Origin: Bugula neritina
Taxonomy: Eukaryota; Bryozoa; Gymnolaemata; Cheilostomatida; Bugulidae
Length of the DNA: 64,000 nucleotides
NCBI GenBank assembly: GCA_964035545.1
Contig: OZ037768.1
Coordinates: 12,108,741 to 12,172,740 of the forward strand
Reading direction: 5' to 3'
The notes under the pieces are model-generated. The model saw only the letters and a program-made list of their open reading frames with translations. It searched no databases and was not told the origin of the DNA. A program made the position numbers and the translations under genes. Positions 19,201 to 32,500 of this stretch are shown here, in pieces. Every line of letters starts with the position of its first letter. Position 1 is the stretch's first letter.

Positions 19201-20590
19201 ACTCAGGATTTTATTTACTCATTTAGATTAAATCAATCTACTAGTACTTCTAGTTCCTGCTCAAAGATATTACGAGATTGCAACTGAAATTAATGTAGCG
19301 TGCATTTTAGATAATTCACTCTTTAATAGACTAATATTAATACGACTCAGAGTACTACACTGACCTCAACTGCAAGGAGTAGCTGGTCTGTCGGCAAGGT
19401 GGAAATCACATGTCCAGTTTGTAACTTTAAGGAAACAACACCGCGCTGATAAAATGCGTTTAATTGAAAGCTAATGTATTTTTAGTTTGAAAATTAGTTA
19501 AAACGAAAATTATACTTAATTTTTTAAATTAGTATAATTTCAAAATCTTGGCATCAATATTTGAAAATTTGTGTTTGCGATTCTAAGATTTTAAGCTAGC
19601 GGAACAAGTCAAAGGGGAGGTGAAAGTCTTCGTGCAAAAACACTCGCAAACCTGTTAATGCATCGTCATAGCAACCATTAGAGCAAAGACGGAATTGTTT
19701 TCTCTTAAAAATACCCTCGTGAAAAGATTATAATATGCGCGCTAAGTTGTCTTACCCTTTTATAAATAAAGTAGAATACTTTTGATGAAAGCAGAGAGTT
19801 ATCCTTTCATAAATAGTATTATATAAAGAACTTTAAAAACTTGAGCTGGTTACATGTTTCATAGTCTAAAACTAATTTCTTATTTTCAAAGGTTTAAAAT
19901 TGGTCATAAAAAGGCTTCCAACTCGTAAAAGGTTAAAGTGGGCAACCCTCTAAGTCTATGTATCCCTTCTTCACCCACAGCGCTTGAATTGCTTTGACTT
20001 TAAAGTTTAAATTTTCTTCCAAATCAAAGGGCCTTACTAATACTCTGTCTACTGTGAGCTTATAATTTTTCTTTGTTCAAAACTCTTCGTTTAACAATTT
20101 TCATTTAGGTTTAGTAGCGCTAAAAGTTGATATGATCTATAATCGCATTAATGATTGATCATATTCTGATTCATAAAAGTTAAAACTAAAACGGTAAAAC
20201 TTAAACTAAAAGTAAAACTAAAAGTAAATTGAACAGTGATGACATTCACATTGAGTTTGACTTTCACTTTGAGTTTGACTAATCTAATTACTGAGTCGGA
20301 TGAGACAGTAGACACTGACAGAGATTGAGAATGACTATGAGTGATCTGATGTTCACAGTTCTGGTTCATTTTGATGCTACTTTAGAATTACTCAAAGTTA
20401 AATGCTGAATTAATCGTTAACTTTAACCTTAAGAATAAGCTTAAGTTTTAGTTTATGACTTTATCATAAAGTGGATAATAAATATCATTACTCATTAGAT
20501 TAACTTCAAGTTAGAATTTTATTTGATCATTGTGATTGTGATTATTATGATAATTTAGTGATTTAGTCTTAAAAGTTAAATAGGAAAAAA
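16293..20590. repeat. Gene-poor AT-rich region with degenerate simple repeats
   Basis: No coding exon found. The LARP4 promoter should lie in the first few hundred bases (about 16.3-16.7 kb), but no clear core element was recognised. From about 17.2 kb the sequence is dominated by diverged TAGTAT/TACTAT-type triplet and hexamer repeats. A strikingly period-6 block at about 18,900-19,190 is built from variants of A-S-N-S-T-A such as AGTAAGACTAAGAGTAAGTG. An imperfect inverted repeat (about 20-bp arms) lies at about 18,997-19,065. A related block is at 20,170-20,290. Confidence 0.7.
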
Positions 20591-20594
20591 ACAT

Positions 20595-21062
20595 ATTGAC
20601 TCTACAATTACCAAAGCCATTAAAATCTTAGGTTACATAAAATCGACATTACATAAGGCTCCTGAAAAAGTTAGACCAGTGCTAGAATACTCCAGTGAAG
20701 TATGGGACCCCCATTATTTGAAAGATATATACAAACTAGAACGAGTCCAGAATAAGGCACTGCGGTTTATGCTGAGTTTAAAAGGAATTTGAAGTAAGAC
20801 CAAGGCTCGACAACAGCTAAATATAGATAGTTGGAATCACGTAGAAAATCAAGTTACTACTTTATTTCCTAGCTAATGAAAATGTCTATCCTGAAATTAT
20901 TAATACCTTCCAATAACTAAAAAATTCTCCATCTATCCTAACATGTAACATGTCTAGACATATTCCTCGTTCATTACTAACAAATTCTAACATATACTTT
21001 AATAGTTTCCTTCCTAGGACAATCAGAGGCCTTAGAATCCCTGAAGTCACGCCTTCATAACA
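20595..21062 (+). mobile_element. Decayed LINE reverse-transcriptase C-terminal fragment
   Basis: On the plus strand, broken frames still read APEKVR, VLEYSSEVWDPHYLKDIYKL, ERVQNKALRFMLSLKG and, near the end, YFNSFLPRTIRGLR. This is the post-RT region of a non-LTR retrotransposon of the same broad type as the element at the right edge of the window, which has APEKVR, LDYASAVWDPYTTKEI and NSFLPPTIRDLK in the same order. Internal stops and frameshifts show it is a dead relic; 5' parts are missing. Confidence 0.85.
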
Positions 21063-23345
21063 CTTCTCCCTTAAAGTCTCCTCTTCCCTCTCGAGGGTCT
21101 AGAGACTCAACACAGATACAGATACTAAATTTGATACTTATAGGCCTATACTAATAGTAATACTTATACTAATACTACATATGACTAAGTCTGATAGTAA
21201 TACTTATAGTTATAAGTTACAAACATAAGTAATACTTATCTATACTAATACTTATTGTAATACTAATAGTAAACTTTTAGTAATTGTTATACTTATTAGT
21301 TATTATAATTAATAAATTATTGTTATAAACTATAAGTATAACTATAAGACTAAGTGTAAAGTTAAGTTTAACAATAAGTCAATAACTGTATTGATACAAC
21401 TATAAAGATAGTTAATGTTATAGTCAATTGAGTTATGCTGTAGCCATACTGCCTTATGATTATTACAAACTCCTAAGTCATAGGCATAACAATATCTGTT
21501 CAATATGACTATGAGTGAATATGAATAGCAAATTTTAACTACTACTATTACTGTTATGATTAGTATTAGTATTAATTTAAAATTAAAAAAGCAATATAAT
21601 TTATATTGTGAATTAATATAAATATTATAATAATATATTATATTAATATAAATTAATTATAAATATAAATTTATAATATTATAAATAAATATAATAATGA
21701 TAGATATATTATATTTAATTTTATTATAAATATATGTTTAATTTTAAATTGATTGCAGTTTGATTTACCGTTAATAAGAATAAGTTACTGTGCGACTAGG
21801 TTTTAGTTATTAACCCAGTGTTACTGTTACACCTACTCTTAGTGATTTAGTCTTACAGTTACAGTTACTCTTGTGCCTATAGTTGTTAACTTCAAGTGTA
21901 AGGGTATAATTATAATGGTAGTAATAATGATAATAAAGAAATGGAAAAATAATAAATGATTTACTATCACCACCCAATCAAATCATGGAGATAAAATTTG
22001 AACATGATCATAATAAATGTACATGTCGATACCTGCCAAATTTTTCTTCACTGTAAACCACCCTGTTGGGTAGAAGGGGTGTGCCAAATTTTTCATCATG
22101 ATTTACATGTATGCATCTGTAGTCAGTAAATATATATTCAAAAATAATTTACACAGAATTAAAATAGGCCTGGTTAGCCTGTCTGTGGTAAGAATGCATT
22201 ATGGAACAGTGCTGTAGTTGTTGTATTTGATCTAATATATAAGTATGTAATTGTCTGGTAGAAAAATATTGTAATATTCATTTTGGTTTGTACTAATTGA
22301 GCGCAAAATTCCTTAATAATTGTCATTAAATTTTGAATAATAATTATTATTATTATAATAATTATAATAGTACTAGTAATGATAGTCATAATGATAATGA
22401 TAATTATAATACTAATTATCTAATATTGGATAGTAATACTAATACTTAGTAATAATTGTATTATAATTAATAGTAATAGTTATTGCAATTATAGCTGATG
22501 ATAAATATAGCTACATGTGATAATTATATTGTTGATCTTTAACTTTATCCTTCACTTTACCCAGATTGAGATTCATTTATCATTACGATTATAATCAAAG
22601 TGATCATTATTGAGTATGAGTATCAATATAAATATGCTTATTATAGTATTTTGCTAAATTTGAATGATGCTCTTGTGAGTTTTTAGAAAAATAACAATTG
22701 TGTTTTAATGAGGAACTAGTACAAAAGGAATCAAAGAAAATTTTATTAAAGAAGCAGTCGTGGAATTGATTTAGAAGTAGCTTTTTACAAATCTAGTTTT
22801 AACAAAAATAGAAACCACTGTGTTTTGCACCAAAAAAATTACTGCCTCTTTTAATATGAGCTTCTATTGTTTCAATCTAGAGAGCAAAATGTGCATAAAT
22901 GTATTATTTGCCAGGTGTAATATGCCTCTTACACATGCTGAATAGTATACTAATTATAGTTGTAATATTTGAATGCTTTCCTTTAAAAAAGCTGAGAAAA
23001 GTTGCCTATTATGATTAGTTATTTGAATATTTATTTTATTTTTAAATGCTTGTTTGAATTATATAAATTTTGAAATACCAACAGCACATATTGTTTTTAG
23101 CTGTGTTTAATTCGACCATATTTCAAAGTTTTATAAATTGCAGAACCAGTGTTATGCATCCATGTGTTTTGCGTGAAGCTGGACCCAGTCCAGCATTGAG
23201 GTTTTAGTAGTTGTATTTGGAACCAATTTAACTAATTTGTGTACGTTGCATTACTTTTATGCAACTCTAATAAGGAATTTTTTAAAATATAAATACCAAC
23301 TATAAACTATAAACTCAGTTAGATGTTTTAATTTGTTTGTTTCAG
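21063..23345. repeat. Gene-poor AT-rich and simple-repeat region upstream of SETD2
   Basis: Degenerate TACTAAT/ATTAGT repeats (21.1-21.35 kb), nearly pure AT (about 21.57-21.75 kb), more hexamer-type repeat (21.8-21.9 kb), and ATT/TAAT triplet repeat (about 22.33-22.48 kb). The SETD2 promoter and first non-coding exon are expected near the right end but were not identified. Confidence 0.6.
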
Positions 23346-23418
23346 CTACAAGTGATTTGCCGTGTCAACAGAATGTTTCATCTCGCTGTTGGCTTTCACA
23401 TATGAGTCTGAGCTGAAA
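23346..23418 (+). other. SETD2: Probable SETD2 5' UTR exon with a 10-codon uORF
   Basis: Bounded by TTTCAG and GTAAGA. It contains an ATG at 23373 opening a 10-codon frame that stops at 23403-23405. Splicing to the next exon (starting 23522) brings an in-frame TGA just upstream of the SETD2 start, which supports ATG 23550. Confidence 0.5.
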
Positions 23419-23549
23419 GTAAGAAGTAGTTAATGTTTACTAAATCATCATTCGATTATTTTTTATAAAAGATGGAAAGCTAAATGTCTCTTGTGTAAGT
23501 AACTATTGTGCATGCTTTTAGAAATATACAGTTGGCACCCCATGTCATT

Positions 23550-26500
23550 ATGTCGAAAGAAGACTATGATCCCCTTTTCCCTACTGTTGAGTAAGTACAC
23601 TGCTAATAGCTGTTAGTCCTTATAGTGGCTACTCATATTTAAAATTGAACATTTTCACTACAATATGCATTCATTTATTCAATTTATCTTATGCAAACTC
23701 TTTTTATTTTTATTTCAAGTAACACATATATATATATGTTAATTGTAGTGAAGACTGCATATTCATTAGTGATTCTAAGAAATCAAAGAAAAAATCTTCA
23801 CAGCAAGTGTGTTCATTTGAAAACGCAACATTTGCTCTACCTGATTTGGACAGTATACCACTTCCTGGAACTACTAATTTACACGATGAAAAAATTGCAC
23901 CACAAACAAGTGAGAAATCAGAACTGTCCAAACCAGATAGAGTAGAGACAGAAGCTTTGAATCATTGTGAAATAAAAGAATCCCTACCTGATGACAAAAA
24001 GAAGCAGGCAGGTATTAAAGTTGAAACTTGTGTAGAACCTGCAGAAAACTCACCTCCTCTCAATAAAATTCAGATGCTTATTAAACAGAAGACTGAAAAA
24101 CTGAAGGAAACTGCAATTGTTAGTGCTAAACCAATAGTTAAATCTACTGGCTTAACATTTGGTGTTAAAAAATCAAGACTTTTGGCGACTGAAAAAGTAA
24201 AGTTTGCTGTTTTAAAAAGAGATTTAAAAGTGACCACTTTTAAAAGTGACAGCGATGATGATAGCAGTACTAAAGAGCCTGGCCCTTCCCCTCCGAAGCA
24301 GCAAAGTGCTGAGGTTAGCACAGTCAAACCTAGTCTTATTCCAAGTAGCCCAAATAAAGAGAAACTCACTAGTGCTGAGGTTTCAAGTCCAAGTTCTGAG
24401 CAAAAGAACTCTCAGATAAATGTGACTCCCAAAAAAGTTGGTCCTGGGTCAGCAAAGTCTAAATGGGATATGTCCCCAGAAATGATGAAAACTAATAAAC
24501 CTGGAAAGAAAGCTCATTTTCAATCATCACTTAATAACATAGCATCTTCAAATGCATCTGAGAAGCTGCCTAATAACTTTAGCACAAATACCAATACAAT
24601 CAAGGTTAAAAATTTGAATTTATCTTTTGATCATTCTACTGAAGTTTCTAAGGGAGATGTTCAACAAAGGGTAAATAACGACATGCTCACTAAACTTGAT
24701 CAACAATTGACTTCTCCTGAAAAATTGACGAGTGTTGATAAGTACGACTTAAGTAAAACTACTAATATAATGTATCCACTACAAATGGCTGCAGTATCTT
24801 CTGAAGAGAAGGCCACTAGAGCTACACCGTCAACAGTGGAGTCTACAAAGAATTTGTCGTATGAAGCAGATAGTACTATTAGTGATGAACGGTCGCCCTT
24901 GCAACAGAAAAAATCAGTTGAGCTCTACAGCGATAGTGATAGTGAAGATCAGTTGGCTTCCTGGACAACATCCTCAAAAGTGAACGAGCCAGAAACGCAA
25001 GATTCTGAAAATGTCCCCAATACTCAAAATACAGAAATAGCTAATGATTCAAACTCGAATAAAATACCAGATATTCCGGATTCAAGTGCTCACATATTGC
25101 TAAATAAGGATGGTGAGTCGGCATCTTATTTAGGAACTGCACCTTTGTTGAACCATCAGCCTGTTTCTGTTGCTACATCTGTTGCATCTGCTGGAGATGA
25201 GGATCTCAAAAACTTCTCAGCTGTTAGTCAAAGTATCAATGTGTAAGTAGATGTTATCACTCCTCTATTTATACTACTTTTATTATAACCTTATGTTGCA
25301 CTTTTATCTACATATTTTACTCATTACTGTGCTATTTAAAAATTCAAAGATGTCCAGTTAGTGAATTTTACAAGGATATGTCTTATGCCGTTTTTTATAT
25401 ATGCAGTGGGTTTTTATCTTGATAACACAAATATTTTTTAATTTTCCATAAAAATCCCAGTTTCAAGGTTTTCTATTACCTGTCATTTTATTGATTTAAA
25501 AAAGTTCTAGTCAATGACTTTTACACTTGGTAACAACGGTAATTAAAGTGCAGGAAAACATTGCTTGAAAAAAGTGTCTTTCACTTCTATGTAATTCACT
25601 TGTAACACTCCTGTATTGTAAAACTTGTTTTCCAGTATAAAGATTTATATGTTGAATAGATTGAATGAGTCTCAAGCTTCTTACTAATATAAAGTTTAGG
25701 TGGCGAAAGATCTTTGAGTTTTTGATTTTATTATTAATAAATATTATCTCTTTTAACTTTTAGTAACACAGAAGGTATGGATGATCCAGTAAATGCATTT
25801 GCTAAGCAGCCTTCTCCGACACCAGTTTTACCTCCTGACCACGTAATTGCATCAGAGGCAAGTCCCCGTCCAGTACCTCCACCTGTGTCTACGTCTACTT
25901 TTCTTTCCTTGCCGGTATCCAATCCTCCAGACACTGTTCAGAGCTGTGCACCACGTGTTAGTGAACTCACAACCGTTGCACAAGAACTGTTTGATGCTCT
26001 TAATGAACGAATTCGTTCTTCAGCAGGCACTAAGCCTGTAGATGAGATGACAGTCACCTCTAGTGACACGGCTCAACCACAGCAAGCACGGAATAGAAGT
26101 AAAGCCTCACAAAGCCGTTCCAAAAGCCGAGAAAGATCTCGCAAGCACTCTAGAGTAAGCGATGGAAAAAGGAGATCAACAAGGTCTAGAAGTAGAGACC
26201 GTAGATCTAGAGACAGGAAGAAGTCTGAAAGGAGGAGGTCAGTTAGTAGAGGTAGGAGTCATCGTGGCCGAGATAGGCGATCTCGGAGCCGCCATCGCTC
26301 TAGATCTTCTAGCCGCTCAAGAAGTCGTCATTACAGAAGCCCGGACCGCAGAGATAGTACTAGAAGGCGGTCTACTCGAGATAGGAGTAGAAGTTCTGAA
26401 CGGCATAAACCACGTAGCTCTTCGCCCCCAGCTAGGTAAGCAGAAATTTTATTTTGCTATTGCGTTACCATCTGATGTTTGTTATGAAATCCAATCAGAC

Positions 26501-29500
26501 TGAATATTGCTGTTTTCTTTTTGAGAATGGCATTGAGGGCATGTGTATGTAACTTGTATGGATAACACAGCAGATACCTGTCTACTTGAAATGTGACTGA
26601 TGTCTTGAAGCTAGCATAATATGTAGTGTTACACGCAAAGCTATGCTTATTAATTTCTAGTCCCTTTAATATAATTTCAAAGTTATTTTCAAGATGTTTT
26701 TATTCTGATACACATTCATGCTGGACTGCAATGTGGTTGTAGTGCCGTGTCCTCTTCATCCATAACCAACCAGTTGATAGCTGATAACTTAGCTCTAGTT
26801 CCATCAACACAACCGCAACAGAAACCTACAGTCTTGCAGTACGTCTACACAGCTGATGGACAGTTATGTCACATAGCATCTTCTCAACCTCCAGAATCCT
26901 GGTCAGCCGCTCAGCTCGTCAGTCCAGCCACTCAAATTATTGAAGGACCTCCGCCACCTCCCCCTGGCCTAGGGCCTCCCCCACCACCTTCTGGCCTAGG
27001 ACCTCCCCCACCACCCTCTGGGTTTAGCACGCAATCTCAATACCTTGGGCCACCACCTCCTTCCAGGATTCCACCTCCACAGGGTCTTACATCTGTTCCA
27101 ATAAATTCCTCTTTTGCTAGTTTTGCTAATATAACTCAGCAATATCCTCAGTTCCCACCACCTTTAACTAACAATGGGGGACCTCCCCCTCCCCCTCAAC
27201 TAAAACCGCCAGTAGTTCAGCCCAATGAATATACTCCTTATAACTATGAGACAATTTTCCCACCCGCAAACTCGGTTATGAATTCCCCTCCCCCTTATAT
27301 TCACGGTGTTCATCCATCCAGACCACAGGCTCTCCTGCCACAAGTAACTCCCCCTGTAGAGTCGCAGAATAGCAATTACCCAAGAATCCAGGGACCTCCT
27401 CCTCCACCACCTGGTTTTAGTAATGTACCAGCTGACATTCATCCCCGGCCTCGCGCTCCACCACTTGCAGCTTTACCCACCAAACCAAGAGTGAGTCGTT
27501 GGTCTGACAATCCCACTCCCAAAGAGCCTGCTGGGCATACTGTGAAGAAGGCAGAGGCTTCAGTTCCAGTTGCTGAAAATAGCTCAAGAACCTCACCTGA
27601 CAGCTCAGTGAGTTTCAACACCAGATGTACTGTATTATTAACTGCACTTTGCTATTTCTATCAAAAAATATGAAAACCATTAGATACTATATTAATATTG
27701 AGAGTTGACTTTTTTGTCTATAATCCAATTGAGGTGTTTATTAATAACTTTCTGCATGTCTTAAAGCTCTCATTGTATTTATGGGATAAACTGCTCAACA
27801 ATGCTTTATTCCTTTTTTTTGTTACTTTTTGTTGAAACAAAATTCACATGCTCACCCGATGGCGTTTACAAGTAAGTGTTGATTTTTCTAGTAGTTTTTA
27901 CTAAATCACTTGCCTCCTATTTTGTTAGAAATTCTGTACTGCTTTGTTGCCATTTTATAGAATAATTAATCTTCAAAAGATATTTTTGAAGATTGGTTAA
28001 TGAGAATATTTGCTGTTTATTTGCTTATTTATTAAATTCATTTTATTGTGTAGATCTCTTCTAACCAAAGTCTTCCAGCTAAGATAACTGATACTATTGC
28101 TGGGAGTAAAGACTCAGTTGAGCCTTATAAACGTCCCAGAAAATCTCGATTTGATGATCCTAATCCTTCCCACCCGAGCAAGACTCCAGCTTCTCTATTA
28201 CCACCTGCAGTATCTTCAACTTCCACTACTGAAGACCAACAGACTGTTAAACCTCCCGTGAAACCAGAACCCGAAGAGAACACAGAAAGACGAAGAAGTA
28301 GCAGAATACATTCTAAAGAAATTCGTCTGCAAGCAGAGCATATCATTCAAGCAGAGAAAGATAAAAAGGTACTCATGTTTGCCTCAATCATAAACATAAA
28401 CACACGAAATGGTGGATCTTAAACTCCACCTAAAACTTGTTGAACTCTGACTCATGCTTAACTGTGAAACCTGTAGGCAGCTCTTGCTAGTCTTGCTGTA
28501 GTTATGTTCTCACTGCGCTTTGCTTAACTGTAAATTCATGAGTAAGTAACTTTGTACACTAAAGTTTTTTTCAGCTTACTTATTTTTGTATGCTAAACAC
28601 TCAAGGAGCTGTATGCAAAATTAGAAAATGTGTAACATGTATGCAGGCTTGTAAAAAATGTCAAAAGAAATCTTGTGTATGTGGGATATATATTTTGAAG
28701 GTCTTTATTAATCAACCAATCACAGTGCTATGTTACATTTTGAATTCTGGTGTAATCAAAATATCATTGTGTTACAAGCAATGTACTGGTGAATTAGACA
28801 ATGTAATGTAAATTGCATCAAGTATTCATTTCATTTAAAAGCAATTACATTTTTTAAATTTAGGAAGCTAAAAATAAAAATATAACAGAAAAAGTGCAGT
28901 CCAATGAGGAAACAGTAGACTTTGTGATTGAAAATCGGTCTCCGAGGAAAAGTATAGACTTGCCAGAACGTTCTGACGTTCAAACGTCTCCTGTGAAGTC
29001 CTCATTGAATACGTCTGCCAGTGCACCTGGAAAGCTGAAGATGAGGTGGCTACAGGCAACTTGGCAAGAAGAGAGTGCTGAGTCTAATAATGCTTGTAAT
29101 CAGGTGAGTAGTGCTTCTATACTCTGCTCTAACACCAACTATTGTGAGGTATACTTGCTATATGTATGATACGTCATGTGTCGCTATGAACTATGGTTTT
29201 ATTCTCTGTTATAAAAGTCTTTTTTAAATGTTCATTAAAATTAAAGCACAGTTTTGCATGTACTTTTCTAATCTACCAACTTCCCTATCTGTAAATGAAT
29301 AGCACAAATAATTGTGGTAAGGCGGTGTAATACTAAAATCTGTCATAAATATAGTTGGGACCAATTTAAATTATTAAGTTTAGAGTTTATTTCAAGTAAA
29401 TATTTGTGATAATTTTTAATATACAGTAATACTGAACAGTAATACTATACAGTAATACTGAACAGTAATACTATACAGTGATACTATACAGTGATACTAT

Positions 29501-32500
29501 ACAGTGATACTATAGAGTGATACTATACAGTGATACTATACAGTGGTACTATACAGTGATACTATACAGTGATACTATACGGTGATACTATAGAGTGGTA
29601 CTATACAGTGATACTATACAGTGATACTATACAGTGATACTATACAGTGATACTATATAGTGATACTATAGTATAGAATAGGATGGTATCATGTGCTGTT
29701 TTCAGGGCTCAGGTAGAGAGGTGAAGTCCAATGAACTGGCTAAGGAGGGAAATACTTCAAGAGACATGAACCTGGATAAACTCGACACCCAGGAGCCAGC
29801 TGAAGCTCCGTCAGGTGTACCAAAGAACTTTGAGAATATTGAGGATAACATCTATCTAACCAGCAGGTACTTCCTGGTGTTTGCACTATGCTGCTATTAC
29901 TATTGTCAGGCAACAGCTGGTGACTACCTGGTCCACTAAACTTTCTAGTTTCTTGGAGTTAGTGATTTTAGCCTTTAAGCTGAAGCTGTGTTTCATCCAG
30001 TTTTCTGTGTATTGCTTAGATTAGAATTCATTACTGAGTCTTTTAGTTTGCAAGAATCGTTGGCTTCAGAATGCTACACAAGAATTTATCACACACAGTT
30101 TATGTATTTGTTATCAATTACAGTAAGAAGTCAAGCAAGAATCAGAAAGAGGCGAAGAGAATGGTGTGTGATTGTTCACTGACTGAGGAAGACATAGCTA
30201 ATGGGGAGCTAGCATGTGGAGATGATTGCCTCAACAGGATGCTCATGATTGAGTGGTTAGCAGTTACTTGTCACCTGTTACATTATGATCACTTTCTAAT
30301 GTCCATCACCAACTCAATTTACTGTTCTGGTCTGTGTAGCCGGTATGTTCTTATTCAGTGGGTCAAGATGTCCGTACGGTGCGTACTGCTCCAACAAGAG
30401 ATTCGAAACAAAAGCGTATGCCGTAGCTGAGGTGTTTCTCACTGAAAACAAGGGACATGGACTGAAAGCATTGGCTCCGATTTCAAGGTATGCTGAGCTG
30501 ATATCAATCAAACTCTGTAGCTGCAGATATTCTCTTAAAGTAAATGCAGATTCAACCTTGCATTTCAACAAGTTGTATCTTGTTATATAAATATAATATT
30601 TGCGTAATATTGTGCACAGGGGATCATTTATCCGGGAGTACGTTGGTGAAGTGTTGGGCTGTAAGGATTTTAAACACAGGGTAAAGCAATATGCCAAAGA
30701 TCAGCACAGGCACTACTATTTCATGGCTCTAAATGCCGACGAAGTCATCGATGCCACTATGAAAGGGAATATTTCACGGTTTATTAATCACAGTTGTGAT
30801 CCTAATGCCGAGACTCAGAAGGTAGGTGTAGCGTGCAAACCACCGCCTTTTCTCCCACATTTCTTGAGCATGCCATGCGTGAATTGTTGGAGTTTTCATA
30901 CTTAGTGAAAATATCTCATCATCTTTAGTAGCATATTTGTATGTTACACCACCATTCTCTGTTGTTTATAGTGGACTGTCAATGGCAAATTGAGAGTTGG
31001 GTTCTTTGCTACTCGAGATATTGGACAGGATGAAGAAATCACATTCGACTATCAGTTTGAGCGATATGGGTAAGTCCTTTTGTCTCTGGTCAATAAATCT
31101 GGTGACATATTAACCTGCTCGGGTTTCATCTTCAACTTTTTGGATACGAAACTTGCTTAAGCCACAAAAACTGTCATAACATGCATAATAAATTTCTCAA
31201 ATGTTTTGGCTGTGTTAGGCATTGGTTTGATCAACAATCAAGAAGTAACTAAACTAATTGAAGATTGTTGTGGTATTTGTCATTATTGTCTGTCATGATG
31301 GTTATTAATAGTAAGGAGGCTCAGAAATGTTACTGTGGCTCTGCCAACTGTCGTGGTTATATTGGTGGGGAGAAAACCCAGCCTCTGAAACACCTTGCTG
31401 ACACGAAATCTTCATCTTCTGTATCTAAGAAAAAGAAGGAAGAGTCTAAGAAAAAGCTGGATTATAATTTTAGTGATGATATGGTATTTAATATATGGTT
31501 TTATATATATAGTTTTGTGTTGTATTCAATACATAGTATTGTACTGTAGTTTTCAAATGTTTTTAATTCAAATAACCAAATTTTTGTTATAATAAGCACT
31601 TGATTTATTAAAAGATTTTTTAAACAAAGTCGTGAACTTTTGTTTGTTTTATGTCACATTGAGTTTGTTTCCCTTCTCTCAATTAACATTTTATTAGTGA
31701 AATATGTTTTCTTTAGAAATCTTGTCCTTTTTTCTAACCAAAATTTGATACGAGGTATATCATTACCACTTTACTCATCTCATGCCTCCATGGCTAAAGT
31801 ATGATCAGTTAAAGTGATGCTATACACCTTACAGCTTTCTGAAGAAATAGAGAAGTTATCTCTGCTTGGTGGCCTCAAGCGATCTGAACATGTTGTGCAA
31901 CTGGCCAGACTGATGGTACGAGCAGAAAGTGTTGAGCATAGGTCCAGCTTGCTCAACACCATTCTGGTTTGTATATCTTTAAATTATGGCTCATCTTTAT
32001 CTAATACGGAAGTGTGAAGTGTTATTTCATTTTATTCAACATTTATCAGAGTTTTCAACATTTGTTTTATGTAGACTACAACGAATCAAAATTGTTTACG
32101 CCTTTTTCTGAGCTACCATGGATTATCACTAATATGGAGTTGGATGATGGACCTGCCCCATATCGGACAATATAAACTTAAGCTAAAGGTTAGTGGCGTC
32201 GAGCTTTGTGCTGTTTTGTAGCGAAGAACTTTTTGGAAAATTCATCTCTCATATTTTTTATGGTATGATAACTTTCATTCAAATATGATGTTGATGAATT
32301 TAAATTTTTAAACGAAACCTGTTTTCATTTTAGATAATCAGTGTGTTGAAGCGTTTACCAATCACCAATAAGAATATACTCCAAGAAACAAAGATATTGC
32401 AAGTTGTTGAACGTTTAGCGAAAGAGTGCAAAGATAGAAACGAGCTTATTAAAGCTGAGCTTGCAGCTGATGCGGACAAACTAACAGAAAATCACGAGTA

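Noticed and set aside
26162-26503. Second frame through the RS-rich exon of SETD2
   Set aside because: Low-complexity arginine codons keep the alternative frame open; it does not join in phase to neighbouring exons.
29423-29669. 13-bp repeats considered as a CRISPR array or coding repeat
   Set aside because: No spacers and located in a SETD2 intron.
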